A stretch of 64,000 bases of DNA from positions 89,766,748 to 89,830,747 of the forward strand of contig CM056742.1 of the NCBI GenBank assembly GCA_029851415.1. Reading direction: 5' to 3'. The notes beneath the pieces were generated by a model that ran no database searches, was not told the origin of the DNA, and worked only from the letters and a program-made list of their open reading frames with translations. Both the position numbers and the translations under genes were made by a program. Source of the DNA: Eretmocerus hayati (Eukaryota > Arthropoda > Insecta > Hymenoptera > Aphelinidae). Numbering within the stretch: the first letter of the stretch is position 1; the number at the start of each line of letters is the position of its first letter. Below, piece after piece: positions 23,421 to 34,137 of the stretch.

Positions 23421-23763
23421 ATGAAGATCATGGGCAAGAATCGCTTGAGAGTTGGAATGCAATTGAAAAACGACCAAGAGCTTGAAAATTTTATCCGGGT
23501 TTATCATAAACAATACAGAGCCTTATCTAAATACAATACCCGAAAATCTGATAATTCAGAACTATATTATCATTCACTGACTTTGCGGTGTGAATGTTTT
23601 GGATCATATCAATCTCAGAAGAAAACTGACAGGAGGAGTAAATCGAAAAAGTGTAAATGCCCATTCAACATAAAGATTAGTGCAACACCAAACAATCTTT
23701 ACGTCGTGCGAAGAAACTCCGTCTTCAATCATAATAAAAAATGTCAAACATCAAGATTGAAAG
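23421..23763 (+). CDS. FAR1-like zinc DNA-binding exon (MULE N-terminal type)
   Basis: The exon is open from ATG 23421 to a donor G|GTAATT at 23764 (114 codons, phase 1). It carries the pattern of FAR1/WRKY-GCM1-like zinc domains that head many MULE transposases: Cys pair in LRCECFG, a Lys/Arg-rich spacer, Cys pair in KKCKCPFNI, then a final His/Cys group in FNHNKKCQ. An Asn/Leu-rich helical lead (LKNDQELENFIRVYHKQY) precedes it, also typical. Such domains bind transposon ends. The phase-1 donor matches the following chain of phase-1 exons that can lead to the MULE core at 27043, so I infer one gene. An acceptor-like CCAG directly precedes the ATG, so an upstream exon is possible. Confidence 0.7.
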
Positions 23764-24050
23764 GTAATTGGATCAAAATATCAACCTTATGCGATTTAAA
23801 ATTTACATTGATGACTATACATAAACATTCACCCAAGATAATTTCCATTTTTGAGTTGAAGTTCAACACGAATAATACATTCTCTTTGAATAGATTCAGA
23901 AATCCAAGATGAGCGAGATTCTGTTACCCAACATCTAAAACCAATCAGTTCTCATGTGGGCGTTACGGATTCATCTAATCAGACTGGTGAGCGAAAACAA
24001 TAATTACACGCGTTATAATATTTACCGAAATTCACTTGTCATAATTATAG

Positions 24051-24161
24051 ACAGCTTGGTGAACAACGTGCATACAATGAGATCAACAGTCTCAGTCTCT
24101 TCGGGTGAGCAAATTTTCGCAAGTCAATCGAATTCAACTGGAGATGGAGTCAAAAATCCAG
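24051..24161 (+). CDS. Phase 1-1 linker exon 1 of the MULE-like gene
   Basis: Bounded by AATTATAG and CCAG|GTATTA, 111 bp, divisible by three with phase 1 at both ends. It encodes a Ser/Asn-rich segment (SLVNNVHTMRSTVSVSSG...). An internal GGGTGAGC at 24106 is an alternative donor, also in phase 1. It probably forms a disordered linker between the FAR1-like and MULE domains. Confidence 0.45.
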
Positions 24162-24280
24162 GTATTAATTCATGCGAGTGACTTATGTCTCCGCTGCCTG
24201 TACATCTATGTGATTTGTTATTGAAAAATTGCCAAGCAGTAAGACTTTGAATCAATTCATAGTCGCTTTTCGAATTACAG

Positions 24281-24378
24281 TATCCAGATTGTGAATGACG
24301 AGAATATAATCTCAGACGAAAACGTCTTCAAAGAGTCACAACGGCATCAATTAAAAAATCGACAAATCTCGACTGCTG
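24281..24378 (+). pseudogene. Frameshifted duplicate of a linker exon
   Basis: Bounded by AATTACAG and GCTG|GTAAAT. The 98-bp length is not a multiple of three. Read in the frame starting at its second base, it gives NDENIISDENVFKESQRHQ, similar to RRNVIIDETVYDESRQSEH in the exon at 24651-24743. In phase 1, used by its neighbours, it hits TGA. It looks like a duplicated exon disabled by a 1-bp indel, and can be skipped without changing frame. Confidence 0.5.
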
Positions 24379-24461
24379 GTAAATAGAGCTCGGTTATCAG
24401 ATATGATTGATCTACATGGAGAAAGTTTGACAAATCATTGAAGTCACATCGTATATTTCAG

Positions 24462-24551
24462 GCATGTCTAGTTCGAACGACTCAATTACACTGGATCAAC
24501 GACCATCCGCAAGTATAATAAATTCAACATATGACGACAGTGAAAATCAAG
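24462..24551 (+). CDS. Phase 1-1 linker exon 2
   Basis: Bounded by ATATTTCAG and CAAG|GTATTT, 90 bp, phase 1 at both ends. It encodes MSSSNDSITLDQRPSASI..., Ser/Asp-rich and probably disordered. Confidence 0.5.
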
Positions 24552-24650
24552 GTATTTACTCAATCAATCATCCTATCTCTTTGACTTCGATATAACGATG
24601 CCAACCGATCAAAACACTTGATAATTTTTGTTTGTATAATCAAATTGCAG

Positions 24651-24743
24651 TATTCAAAAGTATACATCGCAGAAATGTGATTATTGATGAAACTGTCTAT
24701 GATGAGTCACGACAGTCAGAACATTTACTCGATTTGAGTGAAG
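24651..24743 (+). CDS. Phase 1-1 linker exon 3
   Basis: Bounded by AAATTGCAG and GAAG|GTAAAT, 93 bp, phase 1 at both ends. It encodes RRNVIIDETVYDESRQSEHL and is the intact relative of the frameshifted 24281-24378 copy. Confidence 0.5.
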
Positions 24744-24816
24744 GTAAATGAGGCTTGGATGATACAATGATGATGTTGATCTCCATGAACAATCTTACAT
24801 TTATCTCTCTGTGCAG

Positions 24817-24957
24817 TAATTTCAAGTACTCCTAAAAAAGATGCAACCACAGGGCGAGGATTGGTTAACAACATGGTTTTTAATAATGATGCGCAGAAAA
24901 AATTGGTCGATTACTCATCCAGTCTTCAAACTGATGGATCACTGGACGATGACAACT
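24817..24957 (+). CDS. Phase 1-1 linker exon 4
   Basis: Bounded by a polypyrimidine acceptor (TTATCTCTCTGTGCAG) and AACT|GTAAGT, 141 bp, phase 1 at both ends. The product is mixed polar, with STPKKDATTGRG and an acidic end (TDGSLDDDN). Confidence 0.5.
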
Positions 24958-25201
24958 GTAAGTATAGTCGGCCTTTCGTTATCTTACGGAATCGAGAGTA
25001 GTTAATTCACAAAGTGGTAGCATGTTCATGTTGAATCTAAGAGGTATGATGGATTGCATTTGTGAATGCAATAAACCAATCAATAACTTTCATGAAATCA
25101 TCAAATCAAAGGGCTAAGTCAATCATTCGGATCGATATATCTAATTAGAAATAACAGATGCCATGGTATATCTTGACAAAACTTTGCACTTTAATTCTCA
25201 G

Positions 25202-25273
25202 TAAGAATCGAAACTCCTAATTCAGATGAGGGAGGCTCAGTGCTCATTCCCAGAGTTCAAGGAGAAGATTCTG
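25202..25273 (+). CDS. Phase 1-1 linker exon 5
   Basis: Bounded by TAATTCTCAG and TCTG|GTAAAT, 72 bp, phase 1 at both ends. It encodes RIETPNSDEGGSVLIPRVQG. It is the last clear member of the chain before the MULE core exon about 1.8 kb downstream. Confidence 0.45.
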
Positions 25274-27042
25274 GTAAATATAATTTCAATTCCATGAGCG
25301 GAAGTTTGAATACACCTGACACAGGGGAGGTAATTAAGATTTATCCGTATTGTGCCATGATAACATGCAGTTTAAAATATAATCGTACAATCTTCAGATT
25401 AAAGTTGGATCAACAACTATCGTGGAATTGAAGCGAACTAGATCTGGCAGAACAATAAGGCCGATACAGAAGTTGAACCTTTGATGTGTTTGAGTTATAA
25501 CTCTGTTCCCAAGATGGTATGACGAAGAAATTTCTTTTTTTATATACTATTAAGTCATCTACTCTGACATTTTGACTCTTTTGATTTTCGCACGATTTTT
25601 GAATACTCACACCAATCACTTTGAAATCTTTCTATGAAGTACGATAACAGGTATATTTTGGAGTTGAGAAGGCTGACTTTTTATACAATTTTATTTTAGC
25701 AAATCACAAGGAATGTTGAAAAATAGACGTATAGATTTTTTAAAAATTCGAAATAAAATAAGTTTGAAGAAAAACTATGGAGATCTCCGGCTAAAAAATT
25801 TATTTAATCGAACTTCACTTAAGAATTGTACTCGGTTCGGCTCGTTTTTTTTCCTTCAACATCCACTGATCTTGAAGGATTAATCGTGCTCTTCTGCAAT
25901 TGCATATTACTTTTTTATCCTAACTATTTTCCATCTATATCGAAACTTGCATGTAAAGAGTAGCCACTTTGGGCCGTTAATTCATTTCTCCGTGTACCAT
26001 TGCTTGCTTTTTGAGAAACAGTATTTGTATATCTTAGATGTTAAAATAGAAAATCGTGAATGTTTATCAGTTTCTCGGCGCATGATGATAATGACTGAGG
26101 AGTGACGAAAATATAATCAGTGCAGTGTTGGAACTGTTCATTTATGATATGAAATTTTACATTGGTGCTGAAACTGAATTTCGACTCCTTTTTTGATGAT
26201 AATATCTTTGGGTAGCCCTGGATCGGAAAACTAATGATTGCGCCAAGAAGAGCACAAAATATATATCGATAAAATCTATAACTTCAAAATTTCCCATAGT
26301 TGCATAAACTGGAATCTTTTGATTTTTTCACATTATAATGAAATACAGTTCCTAATCATATAACTCTGACATAAACGTTGATGATAATGAAGTTCAACTG
26401 TACGCAGTGAAGAAATTCGCTCACTTCTCAATTGTTCAACATCATTCCAACAAAAACAGAATCCGTATCAATGGTATTTATACTCAAATACAATCAGCGG
26501 TTCTAGATCTCCTTAAAATGTGACATGCGAAACAGAGCCATATGAGACTTCTTCCAGTACTCAGTCGTCTATGAACAAGAAGCTTAATGTGCAAAACTGT
26601 GAAGGTGTCGATACACTAACAAAGCTCACAAAGCATTCTCGGAGCTAATCTTTGCAACAGTAATCCTATTAGGGTAAGGTCACTCGCGGATCGAAAATTA
26701 ATCCAGGCATTTTCATTTCTGAATTCACGCAGAAGATACTCCTCGATTCTAGATCTCATTCAGACTTTTCTTTGAACAAACCTATACTCATTGTCAGTAT
26801 CATCAACTCTGAAAAAATCACTGTTATGAAGAAAATTATTCAATCGTTCATGATGATTGTGGACTCTGTGGATTCATGCGAGAAGACTGTCTTCACTGTC
26901 TTTTGTTTCAACTGATTTTGATTTTGAGTGTATTGGTATGACGAGGTATAATAACCAGTGGCATGATTAACCCTATTCATTCACTGTGGTTACCTTAGAC
27001 TATGCAATTCAGAGCCTGCTTATTTAATATTGCTGAACATAG
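25274..27042. other. Probable intron or intergenic region
   Basis: AT-rich. It contains a fragment of the 4.2-kb dispersed repeat near 26216. Several short stretches look vaguely exon-like, but none combines good splice signals with a compatible phase. If the FAR1-like exon belongs to the MULE-CWC22 gene, this is its largest intron. Confidence 0.4.
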
Positions 27043-30000
27043 TCAAGATGAGTAGGGGTAGGCCGCGCAAAGTCCAAATCGAAGAAGTAGTTGAAGCACT
27101 TAAGAAATATCCAATTTTCAATGAGACTGGTGATCTCAGACTCAAGTCAGATACAGTATGGCTCGAGGTTCTTCAGAGTTTAGAAACCGAAATAACTCTA
27201 AGCCACTTATACTTGATTGTGAGTCAAGATCGAAACGATGTATTGAAGAAATTGCTCATACATAACAATTTAAAAGTGCCGCTCAAACCCAAGAGAGCCA
27301 AGAAGAAACGTCCAAAGATCGCTTATGATCGTGAATGGGATGAAGAAGAATATTGTGATGAGCTGGACAGTGATTCACAGGATGAGGATTCGAACGCTTT
27401 GAACTTCATGCTGGATGTAAAGAATGGACATAAATTCCAAAACCTCATCCATAGGATATCTGTAATGCCATTCATAATAACGTACTGGCATCCTGATCAA
27501 GTAACCCTGTGGAATAAGTTTTCACAAACTGAATCAGTCTTATCTTTAATTGTATTGAATGATGTTGTTCCTAAAATGGCTGGACTAGACAAATCAAAGA
27601 ACATTACATTATTTGCACTCACGGCAAAAATTGAAACTTCTACGATCTCATTTACACAAATGATAAGCGATTCAAGTGATCCAATGGATTTGGAATTTTT
27701 TCTCACCTCATGGCTTCAAAATGGAGCGCCACCACCAGCTCAAATAACTATCGGATACGCTTACAATTTATTGGATGCTACATCTTTGGCTTTCAATTTC
27801 TGTTCGTTTGACGAATATAACTTGAGGTAAATAATGAACGATACTCATTTACAAATTATAGAATAGATACATCATGTTCTCAGTATAATTTTCTTCATCA
27901 TCTGAACAACAATCATAGCACTGTGGAGTTCCACTTAATTTTGGTATACTAATGAAGAACGCACTTAATTTCCACTTCAGTGTAATATTCTAATCAAATA
28001 GTTCAATCTCATTCCTGATTTTCAAAAGTCTAGACATTGGTCCGAACATTGGTCTTTCAAATTATTCCAGGCCACGTCATTGGCCTTGCTGGATCTTTGC
28101 ATTTTGCTGCTTTGAATTCTTCTTTTCAAAATTTAGTTATTAACGGTTGTAAATTATTGCTCCAGGTGCTACAAATATTTATCATCTACAAACCGAGAAT
28201 TACCTTCAACCCGACTTCAACTCGATATAATGACTGTAATCAAAACAATCAGTCAATGGCCCAGCTTCAAGGAAATGTCGAAAAGTGTCCAAGATTTTTA
28301 TGCCTGCAGTATAATGTATTTGAGCACTGTACGGTATATCAGCGTCTTTGAAGAAATAGCTATAACAGTTCTTACATTATGCCAGAGTCCTTATATGAGC
28401 GAAGATGCAGAAAAGAAGAAAGAAATACTATGGATACACATCCAATCAGATAAAATCAAAGACATGTTGAAAGAGTACGACAATTATACAACCAGACCAA
28501 GGTCGACAAAATGTTTCTCTTATTACGACCCAATTTGTAACCAAATCATTTTGAGACCAGACCATGAGTTACACGATTACATAGACAATTTGAAAAACGA
28601 GGCTTTCAATTTATGTGACTTTGGTTACGAAACTGATAGACCAGTTAATGATTTCTATTGTCCCATAATTTTAGAGAGCTTGATGCAATTGCTTGCTGGA
28701 TTCCCGTGTTGGACGCAAATTATACCCAAGAAAGTTGAGTGTACTTCGCTAGTATCGAGTAACGTCATGAGCCATTCAGTTATGTTTCCTAGTTGGAGGA
28801 CGTTCAAAACTCTTGAAGAGTATTTAGGATTCCATATTGAAAAAGTAACAGCTATGAATCAAGTCCAGCTAAAAGTTATGACCCAAGACGAGAAGTATGA
28901 GAGCTTTTCTCAAAAGAATATTGTAGCAAGTGGAGAGATTGCGTTAAAGGCAGGAGTCAGTGATACTACTCCAACAACAGTTGCAGAGTCCGAAAAACAA
29001 TGTACGATGGTGGAAGCTGAACCATCATCAGATCTCGATCTGGAGAGCTTGAAGATCACTGTGATGGCTACTACTCACTTGATGTCCGACTTTGATTCTT
29101 ATTTGAACATGTTTTTGGCGCTCAGCACTACTGGTCAAGAAACAAAGATTTGTCAAACACTTTTAGAGTGTTGCAAATCAATGAAACGCTATAAAACAAA
29201 TTTCGGAATACTGGTTGAGGTGATTGCAAGTAACTTTAGCAAATTTATGTCTTTTCATAATGACCTGTTCAAACTTGTCATTAAAATACCTTGAAAATCT
29301 CTCAGTCGAACTGATGACTCAGCAAAATGTTGAATTAAGTCAACAATCCAGTAAAATGACCATGAAAAATTTGCAATGACATTGATTGAAAATGTTTAAA
29401 ACACCGTTGAGGTTACTCAATTGCCTTTTCACAAATACCACTAGCACATAGTGATATATCAGAAACTAGAGTACACAAAAAATTCATCATTTCATATTAT
29501 TTCTCTGAGAGGAATCTGTCAAAAATGGTTTAATACGGTAAATTATTACCGAAATAATTATTAATCAACCGGTAATCAGGTATCCATTATTTCAGAAACT
29601 TTGTTATGGGAGTAGTCCTGTTGCTGAGGCATTTGGTGCGATGTTTGAAGATATTTATAAATCTCTGGAAAATTTTGAGGAGAACCAGCTCAAGAATATT
29701 GCGAAATTATATGCCTACCTATTATCATCTGATTCGATTTCATGGGAGATTTTTTCCGCGGTAAAAGTGAATGAAGAAGCTTTGACGGACGTTGAAGAAA
29801 AATTTCTGAAAAGATTTTTGTTGAACTTGAGTGAACTAATGGACGATAGGAAGATGAAAGAAAAATTCCTGAATGTGTAAGTACCATTGCAAAACCTTGA
29901 ACTTGATTACATTTGCGAGGCGTAGTGAAATGATTTAATATGTAACATTATCTTGGCATAGGTTTAGCTCGTGTGAAGGACTTTTTCCATCTACGAATGA

Positions 30001-30061
30001 GAGGGACTCACTCTATGCTCGAAACTTCTATAAGTCAATCGGGTTGGTGAAACTTGCGTGA
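27043..30061 (+). CDS. MULE-transposase-like protein fused to a CWC22 MA3 domain
   Basis: Four exons, 27043-27826, 28166-29219, 29596-29876 and 29962-30061, join in frame with GT-AG introns (phases 2, 0, 2). From ATG 27048 the product is 737 residues. It opens with an AT-hook-like SRGRPRK, then a MULE N-terminal region and a basic/acidic stretch. The MULE core follows (FTQMISDSSDPMDLEFFLTSW, then ITIGYAYNLLDATS), continuing across intron 1 into CYKYLSST...LQLDIMTVIK. After a Thr/Ser/Glu linker, residues from about 590 to the end align along their whole length with the CWC22 MA3 domain: LECCKSMKRYKTNFGIL, NQLKNIAKLYAYLLSSDSIS and CEGLFPST...NFYKSIGL. CWC22 is a spliceosome protein that recruits eIF4A3. 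Expected MULE catalytic positions look altered (Gly for the second Asp; Thr for the His of DxxH). The exon may also accept the upstream phase-1 chain. Confidence 0.85.
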
Positions 30062-31137
30062 GTTGTAGCACTTTTTTAAATAATTTCCACGAGAGAGATT
30101 TCTAGTTACAAATGTTTCGCATTCATTATTCAGGTATTTGTGTCGACATGTAGAAAAACAAGAGAAATATACTTCGATTTCTGAAAAAACTCTTTTGCCT
30201 ATGAAAAGAAAAAAATGCGAATCTGTGAAGAAACAAGTCAGAAATGATACCAGACCAGCTTCAAATACATCTTGTGTGTCGATGGTTGAATCAGAGTTAT
30301 AATGAATTTTCTGGACTTGAGGCTCACTAGTGCGCGTCAGCTGCTTGTGCATCGCCAAAGCTAACGAGACAGAGCAGGATCAACAAGTTGCCTTATTCAG
30401 ATTTTTATGCAACAAACACTATACAGTGACGATATTTAGATAGGATGCGCGTCATGAGATATGAGACATCACTATTGTGTCAAGCAGGGCGGATTAGCAT
30501 TCTGTTTGCATGCGATTGAACGAGGGATCCATATCATATGCCGACCGAATTTGAGTTGCCGCCGCCGCCGCAGCTTAAAAGCTCGGTCGATAGTAACGCC
30601 CCTGTCCGGCTACTTCGTCAAACACGATCTGGCTGAATCTTCTCCATGCATTGATGCATAAGAAGACCTGTTCTTCACGGTCTCTAGCCGTTGCTTGAAG
30701 TATTGGAATATCAGGATACGATATACGATAAGTGTCAACATTACATGAACCATCTGTCGGCGTCGATCCATTTTGCACAGCTTCACTATCCTGCTATATA
30801 AGAACGCAATGTTGAATTTAAGCACATTTGTTCAAGTATCACAACATTCATCGGTGTCACAATTCTAAGGTTAGGAACCCTATGAGCCATTGACTTAACA
30901 ATTCTGCTAATTTGATAATTATGACAATCAACTAGTAGAAAAAATTTGGGATACATTTCTCAATCCTATATTCAAGTTACGAGCTTGCATCATTTTGAAA
31001 ATGTTGTAAAAATCTATGTCATTTTTGTGTGTCCTAATTAGAAAACGGTACTCAAGCCTGTTATTGTGAGAATCTGGATTCTAGAATAGTAGCACTTTGT
31101 CGATATTTCAACTTCTATTCAGAACTCGCATCTTCAG
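30062..31137. other. No gene recognised
   Basis: Region 3' to the MULE-CWC22 gene. Open stretches near 30461-30661 lack splice context and overlap conflicting frames. A short CCGCCGCCGCCGC run occurs near 30559. Confidence 0.4.
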
Positions 31138-31223
31138 ATGCGTGTGAAAGTGAGGATTCGTTTTCGTTCCCTCATAATACTGTATTGGATGATCTAGCTT
31201 CCAATTCCATTAATCATGTATAA
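31138..31223 (+). CDS. Possible terminal exon, acidic/Ser-rich
   Basis: After the acceptor GCATCTTCAG the phase-1 frame reads ACESEDSFSFPHNTVLDD... and stops at TAA 31221-31223. Its composition resembles the linker exons of the neighbouring locus. The 5' partner is unknown. Confidence 0.3.
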
Positions 31224-31634
31224 TCATCTGTAAACTTATGATTTGAGAATCGCAATGATTATGTAATATTGACCATCCCCAATTAGTGGAGACTGATAGA
31301 TACTAACTTTGACTGATCTTGAGTTACTTGATTTTTATTTGTATATTGAGAGGATAACTTTCGAAACAGAGTATACAATTGAACTCATTAGTTTTGAAGT
31401 AAACGTATCGACTTACGTGATTCTATTGCTTATATATGACATGTTAGGTGAGTATGTGATTGAATAAATTCATGAATAGCAGAGTTCGAAAGTGACATTT
31501 AACATTGGTTCATTAAAGATTAGATACTTTAGAATACCAGTTTCAACTCCATCTAGACACTACAATTGTGAACAATTCAGATCCATTAACCGCTCTAAGA
31601 ATCTTGTATTATCACCTTTTAAACAGTTAGGTAG

Positions 31635-31899
31635 GAAGGTGGGGAGAGAAAGAGAAGAACGAATCTTATTTTTGAAAAGCGAATCATGAATAAACTACAA
31701 TTATTGGAAATGAAGAATGCAGAATTAAAGATGGAGAAACAGATGCTGTTGAGTCATTACCAGGATTTGAAGTTGAGGGAGAGAGAAATATTACATGAGC
31801 TAGCGGTTAATAAGCATCAAGACAATGAAATTTTCAAACAGAGAATGGCTCTTGTCCCTTCTGACATACCTCAGAGCATAAACCAAGATAATGAACTCG
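31635..31899 (+). CDS. Leucine-zipper-like coiled-coil exon
   Basis: Bounded by TTAGGTAG and CTCG|GTATAA, 265 bp, entering in phase 0 and leaving in phase 1. It starts with a basic stretch (GGERKRRTN), followed by heptad-spaced Leu/Asn/Leu (KLQLLEMKNAELKMEKQMLL) and more charged helix (LKLREREILHEL). This resembles the zipper half of a bZIP protein, but the basic region lacks a clear N-x-x-A-A-x-x-S/C-R signature. It could be any dimerising coiled coil. Confidence 0.45.
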
Positions 31900-32220
31900 G
31901 TATAATCCTATTTTCAACTACGCTTGCCTCTGCATATTTACATTTTAGAATTTTGTAGTGAAGAAAGATCAAAAGAAACTAGACTGTGCTTGAAACTAAT
32001 CCACAATTGTCTCTGTTCACAAGAATTTAACCAACAAAATTCATCTTTCCCTGAAATATTAGTACTATAGACTTACAACATCTCTACCATTATTGCCTGT
32101 GACTATTAATCACAAGCAATATCATTCCAAAATATCATCAGAGACCATATCAAAATTCCACAACATTAATCACGTTCATACTGAGAAAAATTGAATGCTA
32201 TTCAGATATTCAATTCACAG

Positions 32221-32334
32221 TGTTTGGATCACTTGAATTAGATATTGATCTGCAACTGAAAACGAATCAAAATATTTACTCTTGGAAAAGCAGTACAAAA
32301 TTTAAATTTAATTTTTGTATTTCAAAAAAATATT
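32221..32334 (+). CDS. Possible phase-1 exon
   Basis: After AATTCACAG the phase-1 frame reads FGSLELDIDLQLKTNQN... No clear donor was found; the end is approximate. Confidence 0.25.
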
Positions 32335-32396
32335 TTAACAGTGTAGTGTTGACTCATCAAATGAAACCTCATGGTGACCAATATGGTTTGTTGCAG

Positions 32397-32576
32397 CTCT
32401 TGAAAAAACTACTGAAATCAACTCATATGAAGCCATAAAGAATAAAGATGATTCTACACCCATAGCGCAATCAACTAGAATGTTGAAAGAGTTGTCAAAT
32501 TCAGAGTCTTCAGACAAGATGGATTCCTTCGATAAGCCTCAATTTGATATCACTGACTTTGAAATTGTTACTGAAG
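32397..32576 (+). CDS. Phase 1-1 exon, acidic/Ser-rich
   Basis: Bounded by TTTGTTGCAG and GAAG|GTAAAT, 180 bp, phase 1 at both ends. It encodes a polar segment with LKELSNSESSDKMDSFDK. It is compatible in phase with the coiled-coil exon at 31635-31899 and with the exons at 39716 and 44068, so these may form one gene interrupted by transposon-filled introns. Confidence 0.5.
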
Positions 32577-33481
32577 GTAAATATATCCATTCAATTTGCA
32601 CCTTAAACTCAAATTTTCTCATACTGAAGTTCTATTCTACTAAAAATTTTGGTCAGATACCTTGGGAGTGTTGAATCTCAAGGAGTTAATGATTTGTGAA
32701 TAGTGTGGCATGCATGTGCAGTAATCTCTCAAAATAGAAACCCTTAGTTTATCCAGGTACCTCGTGGAAATTCTCACCTAAAAATGTCATTAATACGTTG
32801 AAAATTCATATTTCTGAAAAAGGTTTGATGTCTACGCAGATCGGATTATTTGGATAAAAATTTTATTTGTTGACACTCTAGGCAATCCTTCATTTTGGCT
32901 ATCAATCCAATTATCCAAATGACACTGATACAATTTATTATCCAAATACCTTGAGAAATTAGTTAGGACACTGGGAAATAATGAGAATTTATATCTGTCG
33001 TGATCAGATACCATCACCTTTGGGTGTTGAATACGTTCGTACTTATCATTGGAATAATGAATTTACACGTCAAAAAAAACTTATCGGGTATACTCGAAAT
33101 TCACTGTCATCATTGTGAGCGTCATCAGAATACACCATTCAAGTTATATAAGAATTTGTGGGAGAGCTCTGGAATTTTCGTGTTCCATACGAGGCGGTGT
33201 TATTTCAGTTTCTTCGTCACCGTCAATGCATCACATCCTTTTCTTATTTAATGAGCTATGTACGAATATTCCGTATCGGCTAACATTTGAAGCGGTTCCT
33301 GAAGGAGGAAGTCCAATTCATTCGTAACATATGACACTTTTGTGTGCCTCTGTATAAACCTTTTCCCTCCATCTGAATAACATTCTAGAAACAATTGCCA
33401 GTCAAACAATTAATTCAAACCTTCAAAGAACACTCCAGATAAAGTCGTTCATATTTTCAAAGCGAAACAGGAAGAGTACAA
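32577..33481. other. No gene recognised
   Basis: AT-rich, probably intron. Nothing supported. Confidence 0.35.
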
Positions 33482-34137
33482 ACAAATACCCGTCGAAATT
33501 GATGGAACACGCATACCTTTACTAAAAGAGCTACTGCTCCGACGCCCTTAGGTCTACGGCAATTTCTCAAAAAGCATTTGGAAGATGACAAAAAAATCTA
33601 TAAATTCCTGTCATTTAAAATATTATTTGCCGCAAAATTCATGGTTTCGATTGGCTTCGAAAAACGAGAAATTTTCCATCTCAGTCAATCATCGACCATT
33701 CATTGGGAAATCATGATAGCGGACTAATCTTTGTAGGATCTTGTGGTTCTTTTCAAGACCTTCAAAATCGCTTTTTGAGACATCACACTACGGTATTTTT
33801 CACCCGAGTTACATGTGATCTGGCAAAGAGAAGTTGGTGCGGGTCGAGGGTACTGGTGATCTAGAGGTATGAGCTTTTTCTTCTTCAAGCTGTCTGAGGT
33901 CGCTTCGAGTGCGTTCTAAAACAAAACTGATTCATGTTTTATAATTTTCAGTTGATTTTACGTCGAAATCGTGGATTACGCATTTTTTTGTATCTCCGCT
34001 ACCCTCAACGCGTGTGAATTTGCTCTCACTTGATCGCTCGGAACTCGGGTGCAAAAAACCGTAGACTCATGTATAAGGAAACGATTTCGAAGGTCTTGAA
34101 GAGAGCTACAAGATCCCGCAAGGATTTGAACGCTGTT

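Noticed and set aside
28037..28351. Separate open frame overlapping the MULE exon 2
   Set aside because: It is the wrong frame; the spliced frame from 28166 carries family-like sequence and matches phase 2 of the preceding exon.
29220..29294. Read-through end of MULE exon 2 to the stop at 29292-29294
   Set aside because: Using the donor after GAG at 29219 restores collinear similarity to CWC22 MA3 with the exon at 29596, with no gap.
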